This document shows positions 32,405 through 40,901 of a stretch of DNA of 64,000 nt, piece by piece. Every line of letters starts with the position of its first letter. The stretch's first letter is position 1. The stretch comes from Planctomycetaceae bacterium. Lineage in GTDB: Bacteria > Planctomycetota > Planctomycetia > Planctomycetales > Planctomycetaceae. The stretch lies in the NCBI GenBank assembly GCA_021732845.1, contig JAKFUF010000047.1, positions 1 to 64,000 on the forward strand, given 5' to 3'. The notes beneath the pieces were generated by a model that did not search any database, was not told where the DNA came from, and saw only the letters and a program-made list of their open reading frames with translations. A program made the translations under genes and the position numbers.

Positions 32405-33979
32405 TTACCAAGCCCCACTGCAGGCCGCATATCCCCAGGCTGTGAACAGCCCGGCCGTGACCGCGAGCACCGCGATCAGCAGATTGCGGCGGGTGTCCGA
32501 AAGGCGTCTTAGAGATTGCGCGGGCTCGGTGACCGGCACTGCCTGGGGACGAGCAGGGACGCGCTGGGGAACTTTGGCGGGAACCGGGAGCGGCTCCAAT
32601 TTCTTGCGTGGCTGCGCTTCAACGGCCACACGCTTGACCGGCGTCTCCATGACGGCTGTCACCCCGCTGGTCTGTGCGACGGCAGATTTGGCGAGAGTGG
32701 TTTTGGAAGTCGGCGAGCCGGAGATCACGGTCTCGGCCACGCTTTGCACGCTGCGAAGAGCGGGGACGGCGGGCAGGGGCTTGGAGCGGCGGCGAACGAT
32801 GGGGGTCCCTTCCACGTCGCTTGACACTTGGTCCGCCGAGGGCTGCGGGGCCGATTTCGCCGGGGAGGCCGGCACCGCGGACATTCCGCCCAGCGTCGCC
32901 ACCAGTCCAAGATTCTTTTGCTTCCAATTGTCCGGTGCGTTGGCCACAAGCCACTGGCCCAGAGCGGCCGCCGCTTCCGCAGCGGTCTGATAGCGGCTGG
33001 CGGCGGACTTGGCCATCATTTTCTCCAAGACGGCCACAAGCGAATCTGGCAGCTCCGGGCGGCGGCGTTTGACCGACGGCGGGGTCTTGGTCTGGTGCGC
33101 CAACAGCCGCTGAACCAGCGTCCCCTCCGTGAAGGGCGGATGTCCGCAAAGCGCGAAATACAGGGTGCAGCCGAGGCTGTAGATGTCGGCGCGGGCGTCC
33201 ACCTTGTGGCTGTCGATGGCCTGCTCCGGGGCGAGGTAATCGGCGGTGCCCAACACCTTCTCGTCGTGCTTGATCGTCAGCGACTCGACTTCCGTGGAAC
33301 GGAAAAAGCGCGCCAAGCCCAGGTCAAGCAGCTTGACCGTTCCCTGAGCATCGATCAGCAGGTTCTCGGGTTTGACATCGCGATGGACCAAGCCCGCCAG
33401 ATGGGCGTGATGCAGCCCTTCCGCCGCCTGCCGGACAATGTCCACCGCCGCCACAACGTCCAAAGTCCCCTGTTCACGCTGCAGTTTTTCCAGGTTCTTG
33501 CCTTCGACGTATTCCATCACGAGGTAATGAACGTCGGTCCCGCCTTCGGACTGCATGTCAACATCGTAGGCGCGGACGATGTTGGCATGGTTGAGCGAAG
33601 CCACGGCGCGGGCCTCGCGGTGGAAGCGACCAAGATACGAAGTGTCCTTGACCTTGGCGGCGGGCAGCACCTTGATGGCGCAGCGGCGTTCCATCATCGT
33701 GTGTTCGGCGAGATACACCGAACTCATCTCGCCCGCGCCCAGCAGCGAGAGCAGCTTATAACGGCCCAGCAAGAATCCCTTGTGCCGCCCCTGCAGCAGT
33801 TTCTCCGCCTGCCACTCGGTCAGCACCTGGCGGCGCACCAACGCCTCCGCCAGGACGGCCGCCGAATGCGTTTCGCTCCCTGGAATCTCCAGCAGCACCG
33901 CATCGAGCCGGCCGGCTTCAACCAGTCCGCTCTGACGAGCACCAGCGAGAAAGGAATTGACGGTGAGCTTGAGGGACAT
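32405..33979 (-). CDS. Membrane-anchored Ser/Thr protein kinase
   Basis: 524 residues from the ATG at 33979, GGAG about 8 bases upstream. Residues 1-70 form the helical planctomycete-type N-terminal region (RRQVLTEWQAEKLLQGRHKGFLLG). The kinase domain follows: glycine loop GAGEMSSVY at 81-89, catalytic K103 in CAIK, MEYVEG hinge, HRDVKPEN at 199-206 with D201, and DLG at 219-221 in place of DFG. APEQAID marks the activation-segment end. A Pro/Ala/Ser-rich linker leads to a single C-terminal membrane helix (LLIAVLAVTAGLFTAWGYAA) with almost no extracellular part. It should phosphorylate Ser/Thr in cytosolic proteins; FHA proteins at 13851 and 57153 are conceivable readers. It lies downstream of the TPR/FKBP block on the same strand, separated by a CCAATGA repeat. 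Confidence 0.92.
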   Translation of the reverse strand: MSLKLTVNSFLAGARQSGLVEAGRLDAVLLEIPGSETHSAAVLAEALVRRQVLTEWQAEKLLQGRHKGFLLGRYKLLSLLGAGEMSSVYLAEHTMMERRCAIKVLPAAKVKDTSYLGRFHREARAVASLNHANIVRAYDVDMQSEGGTDVHYLVMEYVEGKNLEKLQREQGTLDVVAAVDIVRQAAEGLHHAHLAGLVHRDVKPENLLIDAQGTVKLLDLGLARFFRSTEVESLTIKHDEKVLGTADYLAPEQAIDSHKVDARADIYSLGCTLYFALCGHPPFTEGTLVQRLLAHQTKTPPSVKRRRPELPDSLVAVLEKMMAKSAASRYQTAAEAAAALGQWLVANAPDNWKQKNLGLVATLGGMSAVPASPAKSAPQPSADQVSSDVEGTPIVRRRSKPLPAVPALRSVQSVAETVISGSPTSKTTLAKSAVAQTSGVTAVMETPVKRVAVEAQPRKKLEPLPVPAKVPQRVPARPQAVPVTEPAQSLRRLSDTRRNLLIAVLAVTAGLFTAWGYAACSGAW

Positions 33980-34015
33980 GGGGACGCTCCGAGAATGCGA
34001 GAGGTGATCGGGGGA

Positions 34016-34183
34016 ATGACCCAATGACCAATGAAATAATGACCAATGAAATAATGACCAATGTTTTTATGAACGCGCGAAAACGAGGTATACGACGTTG
34101 TTCTGTCTGTTTCACCCACATTTATGGCTTTGGCTTCGTCATTCCACGTGCCTAAAGGAATTCGACATTGGGTCATTGGTCAT
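34016..34183. repeat. CCAATGA heptamer repeat, two inverted arms, 5' of the kinase gene
   Basis: The left arm at 34016-34063 contains four CCAATGA-type units, two of them separated by AATAATGA spacers. The right arm at 34163-34183 carries the inverse (CATTGGGTCATTGGTCAT). About 100 bases separate the arms. The left arm begins 37 bases 5' of the kinase start, so it lies in the kinase leader. It fills most of the gap between the kinase and the FKBP gene. Confidence 0.75.
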
Positions 34184-34277
34184 CTACCGTGGAATTGCGA
34201 GACACCGACAGTGGATCAAAATGGCTTGCGCCAGCGAGCTGATCCACGATAGGTGTGTCGCAATTCCGCAAACTGAC

Positions 34278-34697
34278 TCAGTCATTGCGCAGCACCACGA
34301 TCTCAAACTCCAGCGTCTCCCCCGCCAGCGGGTGATTCGCATCCAGGACGGCGTGGTCCTTCTCCAGCACGCGGACCCAGACATCCAGTTCCTTGTCGTC
34401 GACCACGGCCACGAGTTGTTCTCCTTCTTCGATGCGCTCCGGCAGTTCGCGGCGGGAGACCACCTGTTGCAGTCGGGCATTGCGGATCCCGAATGCCTGT
34501 TCCGGCCCCACTGTCACGCAGCGCCGCTCCCCCGCCCGCATCCCCAACACAGCGTGGCTCACACCGGCGATCACGCCGTCGCCGCCAGCCACGAACTGCA
34601 CCGGCTCGCGATGCATGGACGTTTCGACGACCACCCCGCTGCTGGAGCGTGCCGTGTAATGCACACTGACTGCCTGTCCCGCGCGAACTTCACTCAT
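34278..34697 (-). CDS. slyD: FKBP-type peptidyl-prolyl isomerase, SlyD-like
   Basis: 139 residues from the ATG at 34697. The FKBP half (VSVHYTARSSSGVVVETSMHREPVQFVAGGDGVIAGVSHAVLGM) and the inserted chaperone (IF) domain are present, followed by the hallmark DANHPLAGETLEFEIVVL. The His-rich metal-binding tail of E. coli SlyD is absent. The enzyme catalyses prolyl cis/trans isomerisation and chaperones folding in the cytosol. Its start codon overlaps the stop of the TPR gene (ATGA), so translation is coupled and the two are one operon. Having a folding helper translationally coupled to a TPR protein suggests it serves the proteins of this locus, but that is inference. Confidence 0.9.
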   Translation of the reverse strand: MSEVRAGQAVSVHYTARSSSGVVVETSMHREPVQFVAGGDGVIAGVSHAVLGMRAGERRCVTVGPEQAFGIRNARLQQVVSRRELPERIEEGEQLVAVVDDKELDVWVRVLEKDHAVLDANHPLAGETLEFEIVVLRND

Positions 34698-36400
34698 GAT
34701 GCCACCTTGGAAGAAGGCTTCTTTCGCTGTTTCTTTTGACGGCGCTTCGACTTGCTGGCAACCGGCTGAAACAGCGAGTTCTCCAGTGACACGGCCGCCT
34801 CCGCCAGGAGCGTGACTTCCGCAGCCACCACATCCGGCGCGGCCATCCGTGGGTCGGCATCCGGGAGCGCATGCCACCCATACAGTTCGTCGATCGCCAG
34901 TGTTTCGGTCGTGTTCACGGGCGTTGGCGGCTGCGTGCCGCCGAACGCCCGTTGCAGCCGCTGTCGAATCTCCACGACATCGGCATGCTCGGAGCCCAGG
35001 CGTGATTCCCGGATCTGCAGGGCTCGCTTCAACGCCACCTCGGCCGCGGCCGCTTCATGGCGGGACAATTCCACCTCGGCCAGTCCCAGCAGCGTTCGCG
35101 CCACCTCAAGATGCTGCATGCCGAGCGATTGCTCCTGGATGGCCAGCGCCTGCAGATGCCAATGGTGGGCCCGTTCGAAATCGCCCTGCGCCGCGGCCAG
35201 TCCTGCCAGGAGATTCAAAGTCGTGGCGATCTGCGGATCGGCGGCAACTCGTTTCGACTGCTGCAGCTTCAGGGTCCGGGTCCACATCTGACGGGCATGC
35301 TCGAACTGCCCCGCCGCCTGATACATCTGTCCGAGCAGTCGCAGCGTCACGGCGATCTGCGGATGCCCCGGACCCAAGAGTTTGACATCGAGCGCCAGTG
35401 CCTCCCGCAGGGCTGTGTCCGCTTCCCGCAGGTTGCGGTTGGCCAGATGCAGTTCGGCAATGCCACGCAGGGTGCGTGCGAGGTGCGGATGGCCGTGGGG
35501 GTGAATCTGCCGGTGGATGGCGAGGGCCTGCCGATAGTGTTTCTCGGCTGAGGGGAGACGTCGGGCTTCGATCTTCAGCAGTGCCAGGTTGCACAGGGCC
35601 TGTGCGACCAGCGGGTGGCACAAACCGAACGCCCGGGTGCAGAGGTTCAACGCCTCGCGGGTGTACTTCTCGGATTCCGTAAATCGCCCCTGCATCCGCA
35701 AGACTTCCGCCAGGTTGCTGAGCGGACGGACCAAAGCGGGATCTTTTTTTCCGACAGACGGTGTGCTGAGCCGCAGGTTCTGGCGGAACAGCCGTTCTGC
35801 CATGTGATACTCGCCGCGTGCGGCATGCAGCGCGCCCAGATTGTTCAGCGTTCGCAAGACCAGCGGGTGCGTGAAGGGCAGCTCGGCATCTTCCCGGAGC
35901 AGAGCCAGCGCGCGTTCGCCATGGGCTGTCGCCTCGCGATACTTGGCTTGCTCGAAACAGACTTCCGCGAGGTGATTCCAGAGTGTGCCCAGGACCTCAC
36001 CGGGAGGCGGTTCGACATGGGACTGGGTGACGCAGGCGGCGGTGAGCCACGCTTCGGCCCGCGCCCAGTTGCCGGACGCAATCGCGAGGGCCGCCAACTG
36101 CTTCAACGTCGTGAACAGCCGCGGATCCTCTGCACCGTAGGCCAGCGTTCGGAGCCGCAGCAATTCCTCATACAGGGGCTCGGCGTCGGCAATCCGCCGC
36201 TGCCCCGCATACCAGTCCGCGAGGCGTTGCATTGGTTCCAGGAGACGGCGGTCGTCAGCCGGGAATTGCTGCCGCGCTTCATCCAAGTTGCCGATCAGAA
36301 ACAGTTCCATCGACTCGCAGGACGGCGTCAACTCGATTGCCACATCGTTTGGCACTGCATCTGCCGGCTGGCCCGCGCCTGCCGAATCCGGGCTGGGCAT
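34694..36400 (-). CDS. Tetratricopeptide-repeat protein
   Basis: 568 residues from the ATG at 36400, three bases after the stop of the 902-residue protein. From about residue 55 it consists of TPR or kinesin-light-chain-like repeats of about 42 residues: LVRPLSNLAEVLRMQGRFTESEKYTREALNLC, LVAQALCNLALLKIEARRLPSAEKHYRQAL, HLARTLRGIAELHLANRNLREADTALREAL and more, at least nine in all. The C-terminus is Lys/Arg-rich (SKSKRRQKKQRKKPSSK). There is no signal peptide; it is a cytosolic protein-interaction scaffold. Tight packing on both sides (3-base gap upstream, 4-base overlap downstream) means it is expressed with the 902-residue protein and SlyD. Partners are unknown but probably encoded in the same operon. 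Confidence 0.9.
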   Translation of the reverse strand: MPSPDSAGAGQPADAVPNDVAIELTPSCESMELFLIGNLDEARQQFPADDRRLLEPMQRLADWYAGQRRIADAEPLYEELLRLRTLAYGAEDPRLFTTLKQLAALAIASGNWARAEAWLTAACVTQSHVEPPPGEVLGTLWNHLAEVCFEQAKYREATAHGERALALLREDAELPFTHPLVLRTLNNLGALHAARGEYHMAERLFRQNLRLSTPSVGKKDPALVRPLSNLAEVLRMQGRFTESEKYTREALNLCTRAFGLCHPLVAQALCNLALLKIEARRLPSAEKHYRQALAIHRQIHPHGHPHLARTLRGIAELHLANRNLREADTALREALALDVKLLGPGHPQIAVTLRLLGQMYQAAGQFEHARQMWTRTLKLQQSKRVAADPQIATTLNLLAGLAAAQGDFERAHHWHLQALAIQEQSLGMQHLEVARTLLGLAEVELSRHEAAAAEVALKRALQIRESRLGSEHADVVEIRQRLQRAFGGTQPPTPVNTTETLAIDELYGWHALPDADPRMAAPDVVAAEVTLLAEAAVSLENSLFQPVASKSKRRQKKQRKKPSSKVAS

Positions 36401-36403
36401 GAG

Positions 36404-39112
36404 CTAGTTCTCCGAGAAAATGTCGAAACTATGATTGGATGGCAGTTCTGATTCATTCGCATCTGGACGCTTTGACATCACCCCTTCGTGGCTCGATTCG
36501 TGCGAATTGCGTTCGAGTGACGCCCTCAACTGGTTCAGTTCGGCGCGGCTCTCGCAGAAGTCGAGCCTGTGGAGCGTGACCTGCTCGAGCCGTTGGAGCC
36601 GGCGGGCCAGATCCGCTCGCACAGGTGCCGGGACCGCCTGGTCTTCGCAGGCCCGCTGGACTTCGGCTTGAATCTCCCGCAGCTCGTTGTGCTGAGCCAC
36701 GCGGCACTCTTCGAGGCTGGCGTCCCGCTTCGCCCGGAGGGACTCAATGTCCAGCGGTCCGGACCACACATCCAACTCCAGGAGCCGCCCAGTGGCGACG
36801 TGATCGCCCAGGCTGCATTGAAGGTCGAACGCCTGCAACCAGCTCAACGCATCGGACTGGAGGTACCGGAGCACACTCCGTTCCAGGACCGGCAGTTCGA
36901 CCGTCGGCATCCAGTGGTCGTCCATCCGCAGGTCGGCCATCTTCAACAGTTCGGCATGCACCACGCGGCGCGGGTCGGGCTCCCGCAGCGGCAGCGGAGC
37001 CCGGGTGGCGAACTGGTCTCGCAGCCGGCAGATCGCCTTGCGGCACTCAACCACGCCGGTCTTGACCAACAGCGGAGTTTGGTCATGCACAAACAGGTCG
37101 AGTTCCAGCAGCACCTCGTCGGCGCGTTGCAGCACTTCGTTTCGGAGCTCCTCGCCATCGGGCGACAGCAGCAGCGAACCCGTTGCCGCACGGGCGTTCG
37201 AGACCCGCAGCCACCGCGCGGCGAGGTCGCTGGCGTCGCGGATGGCGGCCGCCATTTCGGGGGGCAGCAGGATGCCCCGTGATGCCCCCGCAGGCTGCGA
37301 CTGGCCAGCCGTGGGTTCAACACGCACTTCCGCCGCCAGCCGCTGAATTTCCTGGCGGACCCAGCCCCGCTCCTGATCCCGCTGCTCCCGCACTGGCAAC
37401 AACAGGCGATCAATGATCTGGAACGCTTCCTGCCATTTGCTCCAGTTCAGCGCGGCTTCGCCGTGTCGCACCGCGGTGCTGGGATTGAGCGTCCAGTGGG
37501 CGTGTGTGAACAGGGGCGAAGACCGCTTGTACTGCACTGCATTCCTTGACAGTGCGGTGTACCAGTCTTCCGTCTCCTGTCGAAGTTCCGCGAGTTCGGC
37601 TTCACAGGATGGGTCGGCACATTGGGGCATGAACGCCTCGGCGGCGTTGCCCTGCATCCGGTCGCCATAGACGGCCACCCGGCTGCAGAAGTTGTAGAGC
37701 TGCGCCAATCCGGGGTGGATGCGGAACGAACGCAGAATGTTCGACGCCGCGGTGGACGACGCGACCAGTGCCGGGCCGAGCGTCGCGGCACGCAGCAGGA
37801 AGCTGATCCCCTGTTGCCAGTCGGCGGAACCTTCCGTCAGCATTCCCGTCCGAAATTTCGAGAAGTCCTCCTCGAGAGCCCGCGACATCTCACCCTTCGG
37901 ATAGCACACCTTGGGGCTCAGGGCCAGGGCGTGAATGAGCCACGACGGCGGCACGGCATGTCCAGCACCGCCACGCTCTTCCAGGCAGCGGGTCAGATGG
38001 AATGCAAGCCCCGTCCGATTCTCGGCCAGCAGATGCTGGACCAGTTCCGCCTGCAACCGGTTGCGTTCGCTCCCTGAAGCATTCTCGACAGCATGCGCCA
38101 TCCCGGCCAGCCGCAATGACACCGACGACGGCGAGTTTCGTGGCGGATCGCGCGGGGCTTCGGCAAAGGCGCTGGCGTTGCCCTTGATGACAATCCGCTC
38201 GCTGGTCGCCGGCAGCGGCTTTTTCACCGGTGTTTCATCCCATACCGACTGCGAGGCTGAGTCCTCCGGGTCATCAAACACGGATACGTGTGGGACGAGC
38301 TGGGACGAGGGCGGCTGTACCGGAAGTTGGGTGGCGGGAGCCGGAACTGGTCGCGCCACGGGGATGGCAGCCAATGCCACGGGAGCCTTCAACATCGCCG
38401 GAACGGTCACCACCTTCGCGATGGGAACCGCGGGTTTGATGGCTGCGGCAACGACCGCGATTGGTGTGGGTTGAACAGGAACATGGGCCACGCGGACAAC
38501 CCGGCCACGGGCGATCGCCGTCGCCAGCGGACGGCCGAAGCATTCGGTCACCTGATCGTTGAGCTGCGTCCAACGGTCGTCGGACAAGTCGTTCGCCTGG
38601 TCGACCAGCTCCAGCACGGCACACAGCGGATGTTTGCCGGAACGCAGGTGTTCAACGTCCTGGGGCAGTTCGGCTGCGGGAGCAGATTGCAGCAGGTTGA
38701 GCAGGCGGGCGGCCCGGTCCTGACAGGTCAAGAGGACCGGTGCGTTCTCCGCCGCACCGCTGACATGTTGGAGTTGCAGCACGTCCTGAAGCAGGGACCG
38801 CAACTGCTGCCGAGAGCGCAGATCGAACTGAGCCACGAGTTCGTCGAGCGTCACTGGATGTGTGGCTTCGCCCATGAGCTGCGAAGCGAGGAACACCGAC
38901 CGATTGCGAAACTCGGCCATTTCACCGAGCAGTTCCGCGGCGACTGGCGTTCCGCTGGCGGCGAGTTGTTCAGCGCTGGACGCGAACTTGTCAGCCAGCC
39001 TGCTCCGCCACGCCTGGAGCAGATCGAGTTCGACCTGCCAGCGTTCAAGCGCCGCGGCCGTGGCGACGTTTGAGGTCGATCGTTCCGGAGAGACAGGGTG
39101 TGGCGGCAGCAT
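36404..39112 (-). CDS. Large unknown helical protein with Pro/Val/Ala linker, paralogue of the 39702-40286 product
   Basis: 902 residues from the ATG at 39112. Residues about 20-205 are helical (ERWQVELDLLQAWRSRLADK; TLDELVAQFDLRSRQQLRSLLQD), ending with HPLCAVLELVDQANDLSDDRWTQLNDQVTECFGRPLATAIARG. A linker of about 110 residues, rich in Pro, Val and Ala, separates this from a long, mostly helical second part (about 340-880). That part contains WLIHALALSPKVCYPKGEMSRAL, FLLRAATLGPALVASSTAASN and HWTLNPSTAVRHGEAALNWSKWQEAFQII. No ATPase, nuclease, kinase or membrane motif is seen. The N-terminal domain resembles the 194-residue protein upstream, most clearly in its last 45 residues. I do not recognise the family. 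It begins the tight part of the operon, with the TPR and SlyD genes immediately after. Confidence 0.82.
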   Translation of the reverse strand: MLPPHPVSPERSTSNVATAAALERWQVELDLLQAWRSRLADKFASSAEQLAASGTPVAAELLGEMAEFRNRSVFLASQLMGEATHPVTLDELVAQFDLRSRQQLRSLLQDVLQLQHVSGAAENAPVLLTCQDRAARLLNLLQSAPAAELPQDVEHLRSGKHPLCAVLELVDQANDLSDDRWTQLNDQVTECFGRPLATAIARGRVVRVAHVPVQPTPIAVVAAAIKPAVPIAKVVTVPAMLKAPVALAAIPVARPVPAPATQLPVQPPSSQLVPHVSVFDDPEDSASQSVWDETPVKKPLPATSERIVIKGNASAFAEAPRDPPRNSPSSVSLRLAGMAHAVENASGSERNRLQAELVQHLLAENRTGLAFHLTRCLEERGGAGHAVPPSWLIHALALSPKVCYPKGEMSRALEEDFSKFRTGMLTEGSADWQQGISFLLRAATLGPALVASSTAASNILRSFRIHPGLAQLYNFCSRVAVYGDRMQGNAAEAFMPQCADPSCEAELAELRQETEDWYTALSRNAVQYKRSSPLFTHAHWTLNPSTAVRHGEAALNWSKWQEAFQIIDRLLLPVREQRDQERGWVRQEIQRLAAEVRVEPTAGQSQPAGASRGILLPPEMAAAIRDASDLAARWLRVSNARAATGSLLLSPDGEELRNEVLQRADEVLLELDLFVHDQTPLLVKTGVVECRKAICRLRDQFATRAPLPLREPDPRRVVHAELLKMADLRMDDHWMPTVELPVLERSVLRYLQSDALSWLQAFDLQCSLGDHVATGRLLELDVWSGPLDIESLRAKRDASLEECRVAQHNELREIQAEVQRACEDQAVPAPVRADLARRLQRLEQVTLHRLDFCESRAELNQLRASLERNSHESSHEGVMSKRPDANESELPSNHSFDIFSEN

Positions 39113-39250
39113 CGAGACAGCCTCGAGAAGTGGGTGATTTCTTGTCCTGTCGCACGGCCTTCCCAGGCCGTGGATGCATTCAATCGACGTGCCGCGCCAG
39201 GTTCACCAGCGGGCAGAGCTTGCCAGTGGGCCAGGATGCCCATCCAACGG

Positions 39251-39541
39251 TCAATTCCGGCTCAGCACGGCGTGGATGCTTTCACCCTCGACGAGGTCAT
39301 GCGCCAGTTCCTGTTCAAACGTCAGGGCGGACGAACGGTTGGGGGCAGGAGCTGAAACCTGTGTGGAAGACTGCGACGCGGACATGGGAGCCGGTACTCC
39401 GTCAGCGTCCATCTTGCCGTTGAGGGCGGCGATCAGTGCCTCGTAGACCGCCTGTTGGACGACAGGGGAGTTGAACGAGTTGACCACCGAAGCCATGTTC
39501 GGCAGGTTGGTGAGCAGGGTGCGATAACGAAGTGCGCTCAT
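39251..39541 (-). CDS. Small unknown protein
   Basis: 96 residues from the ATG at 39541. It starts SALRYRTLLTNLPNMASVVNSFNSPVVQQAVYEALIAALNGK, probably two helices, then a Pro/Ser/Ala linker (APMSASQSSTQVSAPAPNRSS), and ends with an acidic helix (ALTFEQELAHDLVEGESIHAVLS). No membrane segment or signal. It lies on the same strand between the 194- and 902-residue paralogues, 138 bases before the latter and 160 after the former, so it is likely part of the same transcription unit. Nothing identifies its role; a small adaptor with two interaction ends is one possibility. Composition and frame use look genuine. Confidence 0.68.
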   Translation of the reverse strand: MSALRYRTLLTNLPNMASVVNSFNSPVVQQAVYEALIAALNGKMDADGVPAPMSASQSSTQVSAPAPNRSSALTFEQELAHDLVEGESIHAVLSRN

Positions 39542-39701
39542 TTCGAGTAGCCCTGGTTTGAATCGTTTTGAAAGGTGTGCTGAACGAGACGCAGAAAAAA
39601 CAACGGTGAGATTGATGTCCATCCAGCAGCGAGCGCCTTCAGGGACAACGCATGAAGTTGTTGGTCAAGCCGGCCGGTCCGGCAAAGTGGTGCGGGCATG
39701 G

Positions 39702-40286
39702 TCATTCTTTGTCCGGTCCCTGGCACTTCAGTTTTCGGCGGGCGATGGCGGTCGCCAGTTCCCTGCCAAACGCCTGTGTGACGATCTCGTGCAGCGCGTC
39801 CCAGGTCTGGTCATCCAGGCGGGCGTCGTCTGTCACCAAAGTCAGCACCGCCCGCAGCGGATGATGCTCCTGAAGAACCTCCGCCGTGCATTGCCGCACA
39901 CACGTACGGTCGTCCTCCTCAAGTTCGCGCCGCAGTTCCCAGGCGAGCTTTCGGGCGGCCTGCAAGGCGGCGACTTCACGGCCTTCGACATGCCGGATGG
40001 CTTCGACACGGTCCAGTACGCCAAGCGCCCGCCGCGTCTGCTGACGCGATTGAAAGCACCGTTCCATCTCGAGAACCGAGACGGGCACGGGGCCGTCTGG
40101 CTGCAACTGCGCGGCCGCTTCGGCAAACCGCTGTGAAAAGTCGCGGAGTTCCGTGAGCAGGTCGGCCGCTGGAACTTCACTCTGCTCTCGCAGCCGTTTG
40201 GCGGTGGCCGACAGGGCTGCGGCGAGCCGCACGCTCCGATCGCGGAGTTCAAGCAGGGGAGGCGGCATCAGATCCAGATCAGACAT
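39702..40286 (-). CDS. Unknown helical protein, short paralogue of the 902-residue protein's N-terminus
   Basis: 194 residues from the ATG at 40286 (SDLDLMPPPLLELRDRSVRL follows). It is helical throughout. The segment HHPLRAVLTLVTDDARLDDQTWDALHEIVTQAFGRELATAIARRKL aligns position by position with the 902-residue protein's HPLCAVLELVDQANDLSDDRW ... FGRPLATAIARG. The preceding parts also match in layout (helical bundle with VPAADLLTELRDFSQRF versus TPVAAELLGEMAEFRNR). The long in-frame extension upstream of 40286 runs through the ATTTTCG repeat and has no protein character, so it was rejected. It is the first gene of the minus-strand block and is divergent from the trans-sulfuration enzyme gene. 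Function unknown. Confidence 0.78.
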   Translation of the reverse strand: MSDLDLMPPPLLELRDRSVRLAAALSATAKRLREQSEVPAADLLTELRDFSQRFAEAAAQLQPDGPVPVSVLEMERCFQSRQQTRRALGVLDRVEAIRHVEGREVAALQAARKLAWELRRELEEDDRTCVRQCTAEVLQEHHPLRAVLTLVTDDARLDDQTWDALHEIVTQAFGRELATAIARRKLKCQGPDKE

Positions 40287-40552
40287 CGTGGCATCCCAGA
40301 AACAGGCTGGCCGTATGTGAAGTGAAGCCTGATGCAAATCCCGTTCACGCTGTTCAGAATTTTTGTCGTTCGCGGCCATGCCGCTCTGAACCGTAATGCC
40401 GTTGCCGACTTTGACGGGAAACGCGGCCGACAATTCCGCGCATGCCGATCCTGCCGCGCCAGAAATCGTGAACAGTGTCAACCGGCGCGCGAACGTCCCA
40501 CGGGATCGCGTCGCCATGGCACAACGAACGTGGCAGAAAGGCAACGGGAAGC

Positions 40553-40695
40553 ATTTTCGATTTTCGATTTTCGATTTTCGATTGGTGGTACCGCCAAAAT
40601 CGAAAAGTTGCCGAAGGCGATCTCTCTCAGAACAGTTTCGCTTGCGCGATCGGCCCACGTGTCACGGCTGCAATCGAAAATCAAAAATCGAAAAT
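40553..40695. repeat. ATTTTCG heptamer repeat, two inverted arms (copy 2)
   Basis: Four consecutive ATTTTCG units occupy 40553-40580. The inverse units (CAATCGAAAATC ... CGAAAATGG) occupy 40671-40695. The 90-base interior contains its own palindrome, GGTGGTACCGCC. It sits in the 615-base divergent gap between the 194-residue protein gene (start 40286) and the trans-sulfuration gene (start 40902). The rest of that gap holds no recognisable gene. Confidence 0.8.
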
Positions 40696-40901
40696 GGCCC
40701 TGCCTTGCGAGCGCAGACCAATTCAACATACTCAAGATCGCTTGTTGTCCTGTTTGGCCATTGCCGTATGAGTCCAACCCGGGTGCTGGCGACAAAATTC
40801 TTTGAGCTCCAGGCCAATTCGCCGGTCCATCTGGCGGCGAGTCGTTTTTGACCGAACCAATTTCACATCCACGCATAAAGAGAAACTGCAAGGCTCCGGC
40901 A

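Noticed and set aside
39622-40658. Longer starts for the 96- and 194-residue proteins
   Set aside because: The extensions lack protein-like character; that of the 194-residue protein reads through the ATTTTCG repeat, and nearer ATGs fit better.
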